A stretch of 64,000 nucleotides of DNA from Gemmataceae bacterium (GTDB lineage Bacteria > Planctomycetota > Planctomycetia > Gemmatales > Gemmataceae): assembly GCA_019636445.1 (NCBI GenBank), contig JAHBXO010000015.1, positions 1 to 64,000 on the forward strand, given 5' to 3'. The notes under the pieces are model-generated. The model had not been told where the DNA came from, did not search any database, and saw only the letters and a program-made list of their open reading frames with translations. Below are positions 16,588-23,954 of the stretch, piece by piece. The translations under genes and the position numbers were made by a program. The stretch's first letter is position 1. Each line of letters begins with the position of its first letter.

Positions 16588-16666
16588 GATCGGACTCCGG
16601 GGTAAGGATACGGCCGGCGGTCGATCGCCGCGGCCACGACACATGAGCCATGCGGTTGGCGACGCA

Positions 16667-17203
16667 TCAACTCAATTCCGGCGTGCCCGTCTCGATTCCG
16701 GAAACTTCTGCCGGCGTCGAATCTGCCGCTCGCGCCGTCGCCGCAAACAGGCCCCGGCCGGCCTTGCGGAAGCGGGACCCGGTCCCCTTCTTCGCGATCT
16801 CGACGCTCATCGCCGCGTGCAGTGTGGCGTGCGGCGTCTTCCCGCCGGGGCTGCTCCACAACCCCCGCGCCGCCATCGCCTCCACGAGTTGCATCGCGGT
16901 CATCGGCTCGCGCGCGTCGGCCAGCACCCGGGCCGCGGCGTCGAGAGCGCTCGGCTTCCGGGTGGGCGCGGCCTTCCCGATCTTTCGGTGAGTCCCGGTC
17001 TTCGCGGGCGCCACCTTCCCGGGGACGGGCGTGTCGAGAGTGGACTCCACCGGTGTCACCGGCGCGGGCGTTGGTTCCGCCTTCGGAGCAGCCGCTTTCG
17101 CGGCCTCCGGCTTCGCGGCCGGCAGGAGCGAGAGCTTCGGCAGGTTCGTCCGCCGGGGCACCGTCAGCGGCTTCTTCGACTTCTTCGCGGTCTTCGCGGC
17201 CAT
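16667..17203 (-). CDS. HARE-HTH domain protein
   Basis: A 178-aa protein; ATG at 17203 has CAGGAGACGACC in front. The first ~90 residues are a lysine/alanine/proline-rich, likely disordered, basic tail (KTAKKSKKPLTV..., repeated K-A-A-P), typical of DNA-compacting tails. Residues ~95-160 (SALDAAARVLADAREPMTAMQLVEAMAARGLW ... TLHAAMSVEI ... GRGLFAAT) match the HARE-HTH winged helix found in RNA polymerase delta subunit and chromatin proteins. It probably binds DNA or modulates transcription. The C-terminal segment contains a short interspersed repeat (16702-16722). Confidence 0.75.
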   Translation of the reverse strand: MAAKTAKKSKKPLTVPRRTNLPKLSLLPAAKPEAAKAAAPKAEPTPAPVTPVESTLDTPVPGKVAPAKTGTHRKIGKAAPTRKPSALDAAARVLADAREPMTAMQLVEAMAARGLWSSPGGKTPHATLHAAMSVEIAKKGTGSRFRKAGRGLFAATARAADSTPAEVSGIETGTPELS

Positions 17204-17431
17204 GGTCGTCTCCTGGTGGTGGTTCCACCCGCGGATGTGCGGGGAACGGGTCGGGCGCGTCATGACATTACGCGCGCTCCCGCGACGATCCAACGGCCAC
17301 CGCGAACGAATCGATCGGATTGTGCGAACTTCTGCCGGCGGTGAATCGACTGGGAATTTGAGGCGAAACGGGCCACGAACCTGCCACGGCCTGCGACCGG
17401 CTGCCAGATACGGCGTGAGGAGGAGATGACG

Positions 17432-17836
17432 ATGGCGACTTCGTCCGGACGACGGAAGGCCGATGACCGGCTGCTCATGGCGCTGGCCTGCGGCGCCACC
17501 GTGGAGTCGGCGGCTCGACAGGCCGGTGTCGCCGAGAACACGGTCTACCGCCGGCTGCGCGAGCCGGAGTTCAAAGCCCGCCTCCGCACCATCCAGGCTG
17601 ACATCCTGCAGCGCACGGCCGCCGCCCTCACCGCCGCGGCGACGGAGTCGGTCCGCACGCTGCTGGAGTTGCAGAAGCCCGGCACCCCTCCGGCCACGCG
17701 ATTGGGGGCGGCCCGCGCCGTCCTGGAGATCGGCCTGAAGATCCGCGAGATCGTCGACCTCGAAGCTCGCATCGCGGCGCTCGAGGAGCAACTCGATGCC
17801 GACGAGGGCCGCATCGCACACGGGAGCGTCGCATGA
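17432..17836 (+). CDS. HTH protein, terminase-small-subunit-like
   Basis: A 134-aa protein. ATG at 17432 is preferred over 17426 because AGGAGG at 17419-17424 then has normal spacing. The HTH is RLLMALACGATVESAARQAGVAENTVYRRLREPEF, followed by a long helix and a C-terminal coiled coil (REIVDLEARIAALEEQLDADE). This resembles the DNA-binding part of phage small terminases, but no large terminase is visible, so a transcription-type role is equally possible. The stop overlaps the next start (ATGA at 17833). Confidence 0.65.
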   Translation: MATSSGRRKADDRLLMALACGATVESAARQAGVAENTVYRRLREPEFKARLRTIQADILQRTAAALTAAATESVRTLLELQKPGTPPATRLGAARAVLEIGLKIREIVDLEARIAALEEQLDADEGRIAHGSVA

Positions 17837-18261
17837 GGGCCGCGCAACGTCTGCGCAAACTCGAGACCCGGTTCGAACGGGTCGTCGACGCGGTGAGTCC
17901 GATCTGGAGCGATCCCGAGTGGCACGACCTCTTCGCCGAGAAGGGCCGCGCGGGGTTCTTCCGCCGCGAACCCGACTACCCCCGGGCGCTGGCCGAGTAC
18001 GAACAGGCCACCGTCGCCGCCGAGCGGATCGCCCCCGAGATCGACCCGCCCCGGGACTTCCGCATCCACCACCCGCGTCGTATCCCCCGACTGTTCACCT
18101 GGCGGAACGATCCGCGATTCCCCGCGGTCGGTGCCGGCTTCGACTGGCTGGCGGCTCTGCTGGTGCGTGTCCTGGACCGGATGCCGCCCGTGGCGGAGGC
18201 CGCGTTCGCCGAACTCGACGGCTGGTTCCGGGAGCACGAGGCGGTCCTATGCGATCGCTGA
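17833..18261 (+). CDS. Unknown protein, possibly cut short by a nonsense codon
   Basis: A 142-aa protein coupled to the HTH gene. The N-terminal part (AAQRLRKLETRFERVVD) is helical and basic. The rest is rich in Trp, Pro and Arg (SPIWSDPEWHDLF, RIPRLFTWRNDPRFP, AELDGWFREHEAVL). No family is recognised. The TGA at 18259-18261 ends it, but the same frame stays open to 18510 (see next entry), so the original product may have been ~225 aa. Confidence 0.55.
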   Translation: MRAAQRLRKLETRFERVVDAVSPIWSDPEWHDLFAEKGRAGFFRREPDYPRALAEYEQATVAAERIAPEIDPPRDFRIHHPRRIPRLFTWRNDPRFPAVGAGFDWLAALLVRVLDRMPPVAEAAFAELDGWFREHEAVLCDR

Positions 18262-18510
18262 CCGGCCACGGGCCGGCTCGATCCGGGCGACGGCGGTGCG
18301 ATCCGGCTCTCCGACCTGGTGTTCGACCTGAAGGCCGGGCCGCGCCGGGTCGAGTCGGGCCTCGTCGCCGAAACGGTGCGCCGCCTGCGGACCGCCTTCG
18401 AACGCGGCACGCTCGTCGAACCGCCTTCAGCCCCACGCCTCGCGTGGCCGCCAAGGACGATAGTGCATCCGGACGGCGACGGAATGACCATCGTGCTGGA
18501 CCAGAGCTAA
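18262..18510 (+). pseudogene. In-frame continuation after TGA 18259-18261
   Basis: The frame of the previous gene continues without a stop until 18510 (IRLSDLVFDLK ... LVAETVRRLRTAFERGTL ... HPDGDGMTIVL), with codon use like the genes around it. A GTG at 18319 could start a 63-aa protein but lacks a clear ribosome site. Either the upstream gene was split by a nonsense mutation, or this is a separate small gene. The window cannot decide. Confidence 0.4.
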
Positions 18511-18772
18511 TGATCCCATAAGTGGCATATGTGGCGGCACGAGCCGAGGCACGACCGATTACCCAAGCGGAATCGATGTGGTTGGGTGTTGGCAAGCATT
18601 CGATGATCCGATGACTTTGGACGACCATCGAGTCGTGGTGTTCACCTACGAGGCATGTTCAATCAACTCTGATGAATCCGCAATGGCCAAATGCTGGACA
18701 CGTCATGTCCTCAATTTCCACCTTTTGGTACAGATTCGGCACTCTTGGCCCCCGTGATGATTCCACACATCA

Positions 18773-20926
18773 CTATTCCGGCTTCGCTTTGCGCGCCATG
18801 TTTAATTCCTTCATCAGGTCGGAGATAGCTAAAGGCTTGGTAAGCGTTTGGTGAATCACCTGTCCACCGGGGCGACTGATAATCAGCCCTGGTCCATCCA
18901 TCTCGAAGGCTCTCGCCATTGCGGCCCCTGTATCGGTGTTTGTATCCAGGTACACACACACAAAGTCGGACAGCAACAATACCATCTCATCCGGAATCCT
19001 TTCGTCTGCTATGGCCGTTCGGTATCCAGTTGGTCCCCGTCCCACGAAGACGACCATCGGCTTCTTTTCGGCAGCAGCCGCTTTGCTGCCTGCAGCGTAG
19101 TTCGCCTGCCACTCGATCGGCTCTCGCAACGGGCCAAGGGCCGGGCGATCACCAATGGGTCCAATTAGCCGCGGGGCGACAAGGTCGGCCCCGGTGAGCG
19201 TCCAGGCGGCCCAGAAGTACGGATGCGCCGCGCCGTAGTCTTCGCGCCGTTGTGCGATCATCGCGGCTTGGGCGTCGCGCAGCGCGCTCGATTTCGTGCC
19301 GCCGGCGGCGAGTTTCGCGAAGAACGACGACACCAGTTCGGCGGTCGCGCGGTCGGGGACGCGCCAGAGCGTCGCGGCGACGCTTTCGGCGCCGGCGAGG
19401 TGAAACGCCTGCCGCAGGCCGGCGACGCCGTTGCCGGCCGCAACATCGCCCAATCCGGTTTCGCAGGCGCTCAAGAGGACGAACTCGCAACCGCGCAGGT
19501 CGGCCGCGAGAACGTCCAGGCCGGTAAGCACGCCCATGGTCCGTTGGCTTTCTGCGGCGTTGCAACCGGCCATCAGCAGGCCGCATCGCAAGAGCGGATT
19601 ATCGATCGACGCTCCTCTCCGATCCGGCGAGAAGAACGCATGGGTGCTGAGCACGAGGACGCGCGGGTTCCGCAGGCGGAGTAGCACGTCCGCGGTGGCG
19701 TCGTCTTCGACGATCAGGTGCGGGCGAAGGCCGCTGTACTTCTCGAGCTGTGGGCGGATCGTCGCCGCCTCCGCGCGCGTTCCGGGTAATCGAGGGATTT
19801 CGCCAAGCGATAAATGCCCTACGAACGCCGTCCGCTGATCGTTCGACCGCCGCACTGGTGCGTGCGATCGACCTGCGTCGAAATTCGGATCGGCGACGAT
19901 GACGGGATTGTTCGGCCGCACGGGGGACGCCGCCGTCGGCAGCAGTTCGCGCCCCGACACGGCGTACCGGACCGAATGCCGTTCGGCGACGTAGCGGTCG
20001 TCGGGCAACGGCAGGGCGGCCCACGGCACGACCCACAGCGCGCCGTCCGGCGACACGATCCAATTCTTCTTCCCCTTCAAGTACGGCAATAGCGGATTCA
20101 ACACCTTCGCGGCCAGCGCGGCGCCGGCCTCGCGATATTGCTTTTCCGCCTTCGCTTCGCCCTCCTCACGGATGCGCTTGGAGGCGTCTTCCAGGTGTTT
20201 CCGTAGCGTTTCGATCCCCTGGCGGATCGGTTCGGCGTCGCCGAGGTCCACCAGATCCACCGCGTCCTTGCGTACGATCCACGCGGCGAAGACTTCCTTG
20301 GCCGGCGTGGAATCGTCGAACGGTGTCGTGCGGGGAAACGCCGCTAGATCGACGAGTACGTCGTCGGGGCCGAGATTCGACTGCACGTCCGCCAGCCTCG
20401 TCCATTGGTCGTCGAACCGTAGGCCAACGAGTTCCGCCAGTTCGCGGCCGAGGTTGGCTTCGCGCGCCAGCAGAACGTCGATTTCCTTGCGGACCTGGGG
20501 AGCCTCCTCGACCTTGTAGCGGCCGGTGGACATGCTGGCGATGAGCGCCCGCGTCGCGCGGAGTTCCTCGAACTTGTCCTTCGCGGAGCCGGTCGACGCC
20601 CGCTTCACTTCGAGTTCTTTTTTCGCGAGCGCCCGGAAGGCGGCGCCCTTGGAATTCAGTAGCCATTCGGCCGAGGCCCGCCGCGACTCGGCCCGATCTG
20701 CGAAACGCAGCCCTTGCGACATGGCGAGCGCGAAGGATTGGTCGTCCTTCAGGAACGCCGACTGCTCCGCCGGCGACAGATAAGGCAGACTCCTCGTCAG
20801 GTAAAGGAAACGGGCCTGTTGTTCTCGATGCCGATAGTCGTCGGCTTCCGCCGCCTGGCCGGCTCGGGCCGCGATCGCAGCCAAACCTCGCAGCGGTTCG
20901 CAACTCCGATAATGGCGCTTCCCCAA
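18773..20926 (-). CDS. CHAT-domain (caspase-like) protease, 3' part of a TPR-CHAT gene
   Basis: A CHAT peptidase with the expected dyad: His429 in LSTHAFF and Cys488 in LLSACETGLGD (numbered from the TTG at 20926). Between them lie LAADLRGCEF and, after the Cys, AGLRQAFHLAGAESVAATLW, all typical. The last ~110 residues (KKPMVVFVGR ... VCVYLDTNTDTGAAMARAF ... GPGLIISRPGGQV) resemble a thioredoxin-like tail. No good start exists: the frame is open upstream to a TGA at 21029-21031, and the segment before 20926 (AIEGYQRAVDIFELLGKRHY) is a TPR. The natural gene therefore appears to be one TPR-CHAT protein with the gene at 21029-22348. CHAT proteases act in programmed death and defence signalling. 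Confidence 0.8.
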   Translation of the reverse strand: MGKRHYRSCEPLRGLAAIAARAGQAAEADDYRHREQQARFLYLTRSLPYLSPAEQSAFLKDDQSFALAMSQGLRFADRAESRRASAEWLLNSKGAAFRALAKKELEVKRASTGSAKDKFEELRATRALIASMSTGRYKVEEAPQVRKEIDVLLAREANLGRELAELVGLRFDDQWTRLADVQSNLGPDDVLVDLAAFPRTTPFDDSTPAKEVFAAWIVRKDAVDLVDLGDAEPIRQGIETLRKHLEDASKRIREEGEAKAEKQYREAGAALAAKVLNPLLPYLKGKKNWIVSPDGALWVVPWAALPLPDDRYVAERHSVRYAVSGRELLPTAASPVRPNNPVIVADPNFDAGRSHAPVRRSNDQRTAFVGHLSLGEIPRLPGTRAEAATIRPQLEKYSGLRPHLIVEDDATADVLLRLRNPRVLVLSTHAFFSPDRRGASIDNPLLRCGLLMAGCNAAESQRTMGVLTGLDVLAADLRGCEFVLLSACETGLGDVAAGNGVAGLRQAFHLAGAESVAATLWRVPDRATAELVSSFFAKLAAGGTKSSALRDAQAAMIAQRREDYGAAHPYFWAAWTLTGADLVAPRLIGPIGDRPALGPLREPIEWQANYAAGSKAAAAEKKPMVVFVGRGPTGYRTAIADERIPDEMVLLLSDFVCVYLDTNTDTGAAMARAFEMDGPGLIISRPGGQVIHQTLTKPLAISDLMKELNMARKAKPE

Positions 20927-21028
20927 CAGTTCAAAGATGTCGACGGCTCGCTGGTATCCTTCGATTGCCTGCTGGTCCTGAGTTCGACGGGCCTGCAGCC
21001 CTGACAGGGCTGTGAGAATCGACGCCAG

Positions 21029-22348
21029 TCAGAGATGGCACTTGCACTCGGGATTATCCCAGATTGTCGCGGCGCGCTCCAACTGGCGGCGCGCCTCGTC
21101 GTATTCCTTCGCGTCGATCAGGACGAGTGCGATGGACCACAAATTGCCGCCCGTGGCGAGGCCCTTCGGGCCGTTCATCCGTTCGCACTCCGCCAACGCC
21201 GTGCGGAGTTCCCGTTTCGCGTCCGGGAATCGCCCTTGCTTGACCAGCGATTTGGCGAGGCTGATGCGAAGGGTATACGCATTGTCGACGGTCCGCCCGC
21301 TGTTCGAGGCGATCAGTTTGTCGATGCCGGATCGAAACGCCCACTCGGCATCCGCATATCGGTTCGCGACCATGTGACGGTGGCCAAACGCGGATTCGAC
21401 CCAGGCTTGCTGCATATGATTCGCCGGCAATCGTTGCTCGCAGTATTTTCGATAGGAATCCAATGCGACGTCCGCCCGCGAATATTGTCCACGTTCGATC
21501 GCGTACCAGCACTGGTAGTTCATCACATTCGCGGCGCTGGCGGGGTCGGTCGCGTCGTATAGCTCGAACGCCCGGCGGAGACAGGCGTCGGTCTTGTCGA
21601 ACTCGTGCAAATGTTCATAGTTTTCGGCGAGTTCCTTGTTCACGTTTGCGAGCCGGGATGGCGGAGCGATCGTCGGATTCGCATCCAGAATATCTCTGGC
21701 CTTCAAGTACCATTCGTTAGATCTCGCGACTTCGCCGCGACGCGAGCTGAGGTCGGCTAGCGCTTCGAGCGTATCGACGATGCGCAGGTCGTTGGGGGCG
21801 AGTTGGGAGGTCCGAATCTCATAGGCTTTCTTGAGCGCTGTGCCGGCCCGGGCGTAGTTTTCCCCAGCCTTGGCCGCGTATCCCAGATTGTGGTGCTGCT
21901 GAGCCGCTTCGAGCGAATTCTTGCCATGGAGTTTGATCTGCCATGCCAACGCTCGGTCGTAGGCTTCGACCGCTTTTTCGTATCGACCATTCGCAAAGCG
22001 GTGAAGTCCGAGGTCCATCGCGATGATTGCGGCAATGCGATCCTCCTTGCGACGCTCACGCATGTGCATGGCCTGCTCGTAGCGGCGATCCGCCTTGTCA
22101 ACTTCCTTCGCCCCCTTGTGGAACTCCGCGAGATACCAGAGCGCCGCGGCTTCGGCATCGCTATCCGCTCCCCAATTCGCCGGCTTCTCCCGAAGCATTT
22201 CTTCAAACGCTCGAATGCCCCCGACCCAATCCTGGGCGCCCTTGTAACCGTCGCCAATTGATCGCACCTCGTCGCCGTCCTGGCCGCGCGCCGGCGCGGC
22301 TAGGACGATGCAGACCAACACCGGCGCGATCCACGTCGTGCGCGTCAT
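21029..22348 (-). CDS. Secreted TPR-repeat protein (5' part of TPR-CHAT gene)
   Basis: A 439-aa protein with a Sec signal peptide (MTRTTWIAPVLVCIVLAAPARG) and about eight TPR-type repeats, e.g. EAAQQHHNLGYAAKAGENYARAG, RYEKAVEAYDRALAW and EYDEARRQLERAATIW. It ends at TGA 21029-21031 in the middle of a repeat. The next codons in the same frame (CTG GCG TCG ... LASILTALSGLQARR) read as the continuing TPR helix and lead into the CHAT domain. TPR-CHAT is the common family architecture. The signal peptide implies export, so the protease would act outside the cytoplasm. It lies 20 bp behind the 22368-23762 gene in one minus-strand operon. Confidence 0.8.
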   Translation of the reverse strand: MTRTTWIAPVLVCIVLAAPARGQDGDEVRSIGDGYKGAQDWVGGIRAFEEMLREKPANWGADSDAEAAALWYLAEFHKGAKEVDKADRRYEQAMHMRERRKEDRIAAIIAMDLGLHRFANGRYEKAVEAYDRALAWQIKLHGKNSLEAAQQHHNLGYAAKAGENYARAGTALKKAYEIRTSQLAPNDLRIVDTLEALADLSSRRGEVARSNEWYLKARDILDANPTIAPPSRLANVNKELAENYEHLHEFDKTDACLRRAFELYDATDPASAANVMNYQCWYAIERGQYSRADVALDSYRKYCEQRLPANHMQQAWVESAFGHRHMVANRYADAEWAFRSGIDKLIASNSGRTVDNAYTLRISLAKSLVKQGRFPDAKRELRTALAECERMNGPKGLATGGNLWSIALVLIDAKEYDEARRQLERAATIWDNPECKCHL

Positions 22349-22367
22349 CGACGATCCTCCTCATCGT

Positions 22368-23762
22368 TCAAGGTTGAGCCTTGTAATAGACCACCGCGGC
22401 CGTCATCACCGGCGTCGGATCCCATAGCCGCGTCACCCGGCTTACGCGGTTTGGCAAACGCTCGCCTTCGCCGATCAACCCGCGATGCGCACTTTTCAGG
22501 AAGTTGTCCAGCGCCGCGTTGTAGTTGTCCTCGCGCGCGTTCTCCTTCGGCGGCGTCGCCATCGACACGATTTCCAGGTGCTTCTCGCGCTCCGTGGCGA
22601 GTGCCAGCGGCATCGCCTTCGCTTCGCGAAAGACGCTCACGGTGATCGTGCCGACGTACGACCCGTACCGCTGCTCGTTCACCTTCGACTCGGTTTGCGA
22701 GAGAATGCGGAATTTCTCCGACTCGTCCGCCGTCACCTGATAGCCGTCGACGAGAAGGGTTTTGCCGTCCTTCTTGTCGAGCAACCAGCCGAGGCAGTGC
22801 GGATCGGGTGCCGTTTGCTTGTAGAGGGTGTTCACGCCGTTCACCTTCACCACGGCCTTGAGCGATTCGTCCCAATTGCGTGTCAGTTCCAGTTCCACCT
22901 TCTTCACGTCCTCGCCCGGCTCGGCAACATAGGCGCGGCCGGCCTTGAATTCGTAGGGCTGCGCGCGGCCGTCGTACCTGATGACCAGCGAGAGGGGCGC
23001 CTTCTCGTCCGAGAGCGGGTGCGGGCGGTTCGGATCGCGGGCCTGTTCGAAAGCGGCCAAGTCAATTTTGTGGCGCACTTCCTCGACGGCGCGGCGCGTG
23101 ACGGCCGGTGGAGCATCCTTTTGCTTTTGGGCCGCGTCGTCAATGGCCCGGTGGGCCGACGGATTCGGCGCCGAATAACTCGCGCCGGTCTCCGCCAGCA
23201 GGGCCGCGCGGTTCTGCACCGCGAACGGTTTGCCAAAGGGTTGGTGCAGGGTCGGATCGATCAGGTAAAGCTGGATGGAAATGGTTTCCTGATTCGACGA
23301 GACCGTTGCGACGCCGACGACGAACGCGTCGACCGCGACCGTTTGCGTGCCCCACAGCAGCGGATATTTGCCCGTGAAGAGTTTGGTACGCCCGTCCGGC
23401 GTCAGGTGGTCGGCGCCGTCGATCTTCGCGGCGACGGCGCTCGCGTTCCGCGTCACGCCGATCTTCGGCTCGACCGGCGCGTTCTTGATGAACATCGCTT
23501 GCTCGAGTCGGTTCGCCAGGTGCAGATTCAACGTGCCGACTTGATTAGGGAAGGTCTTGCCTCCGTCGGGGGAGACCGAGAACTTCAGCACGCCGACGTT
23601 GCGATAGCCTCGCTTGTCGCACTCGCGCATTAGCGGGCCGGCCTCGGCGAGCAACTGCGCTTCGATGCTGGCTTCTGCGGCCCGCAACGACGGCGCCATC
23701 AATCCTGAAAGCGAGACCGCGATCGCGATCATTAGGCGGTGCTGGACGTTTCTGCTTCGCAT
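22368..23762 (-). CDS. Exported protein, possibly CsgG/LpoB-like N-terminal domain
   Basis: A 464-aa protein. The start at 23762 is chosen for its signal peptide (MRSRNVQHRLMIAIAVSLSGLMAPSLRAAEA); the longer frame runs across the divergent kinase promoter region. The N-terminal half (RNVGVLKFSVSPDGGKTFP ... LHLANRLEQAMF ... ADAFVVGVATVS-type strands) resembles the CsgG/LpoB/FlgO class of outer-membrane-associated proteins. The C-terminal half is beta-rich and unassigned. It is the first gene of the minus-strand operon that encodes the TPR-CHAT protein, and is divergent from the kinase gene with 192 bp between starts. Confidence 0.55.
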   Translation of the reverse strand: MRSRNVQHRLMIAIAVSLSGLMAPSLRAAEASIEAQLLAEAGPLMRECDKRGYRNVGVLKFSVSPDGGKTFPNQVGTLNLHLANRLEQAMFIKNAPVEPKIGVTRNASAVAAKIDGADHLTPDGRTKLFTGKYPLLWGTQTVAVDAFVVGVATVSSNQETISIQLYLIDPTLHQPFGKPFAVQNRAALLAETGASYSAPNPSAHRAIDDAAQKQKDAPPAVTRRAVEEVRHKIDLAAFEQARDPNRPHPLSDEKAPLSLVIRYDGRAQPYEFKAGRAYVAEPGEDVKKVELELTRNWDESLKAVVKVNGVNTLYKQTAPDPHCLGWLLDKKDGKTLLVDGYQVTADESEKFRILSQTESKVNEQRYGSYVGTITVSVFREAKAMPLALATEREKHLEIVSMATPPKENAREDNYNAALDNFLKSAHRGLIGEGERLPNRVSRVTRLWDPTPVMTAAVVYYKAQP

Positions 23763-23954
23763 GGGAAACCTCGATGAGAAATGTGACGGGCTTCCGAACG
23801 AGTACGCGGTCCGACGCGATTCGGATTCGCCCGGCGACGAAGGAATCCGAAAATCGTGACTTTTCCAAATCCTCGAATCCAGATTCCGCGAGGCCGCGTA
23901 GTCTCCTCGATCCCGGTCCATTCCGACTCGCTCGACGACACCGGAGAGAACCCC
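23763..23954. promoter_or_regulatory. Divergent intergenic region of the kinase/CHAT cluster
   Basis: These 192 bp separate the minus-strand secreted-protein/TPR-CHAT operon from the plus-strand kinase operon and must carry both promoters. No consensus -35/-10 or palindrome stands out to the eye. The arrangement argues that the two halves are one co-regulated locus. Confidence 0.5.

Larger units (their letters stand above)
785..18510 (+). mobile_element. Serine-recombinase integrative element 1 (approximate limits)
   Basis: The genes at 902-3686 and 9817-10789 repeat, in order and with clear protein similarity, the genes at 58374-61136 and 62037-63110. This defines two members of one element family. 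Element 1 adds a primase-helicase, an iteron-like repeat region, a ParB-methyltransferase fusion, a DUF1937 protein and small HTH genes. No capsid, tail or relaxase gene is recognisable, so it could be a satellite, phage-plasmid or integrative element. The left limit is placed at the promoter-like block at 785. The right limit is the last gene of this style before the minus-strand CHAT cluster and is inferred; no attachment-site repeat was identified. Confidence 0.6.
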
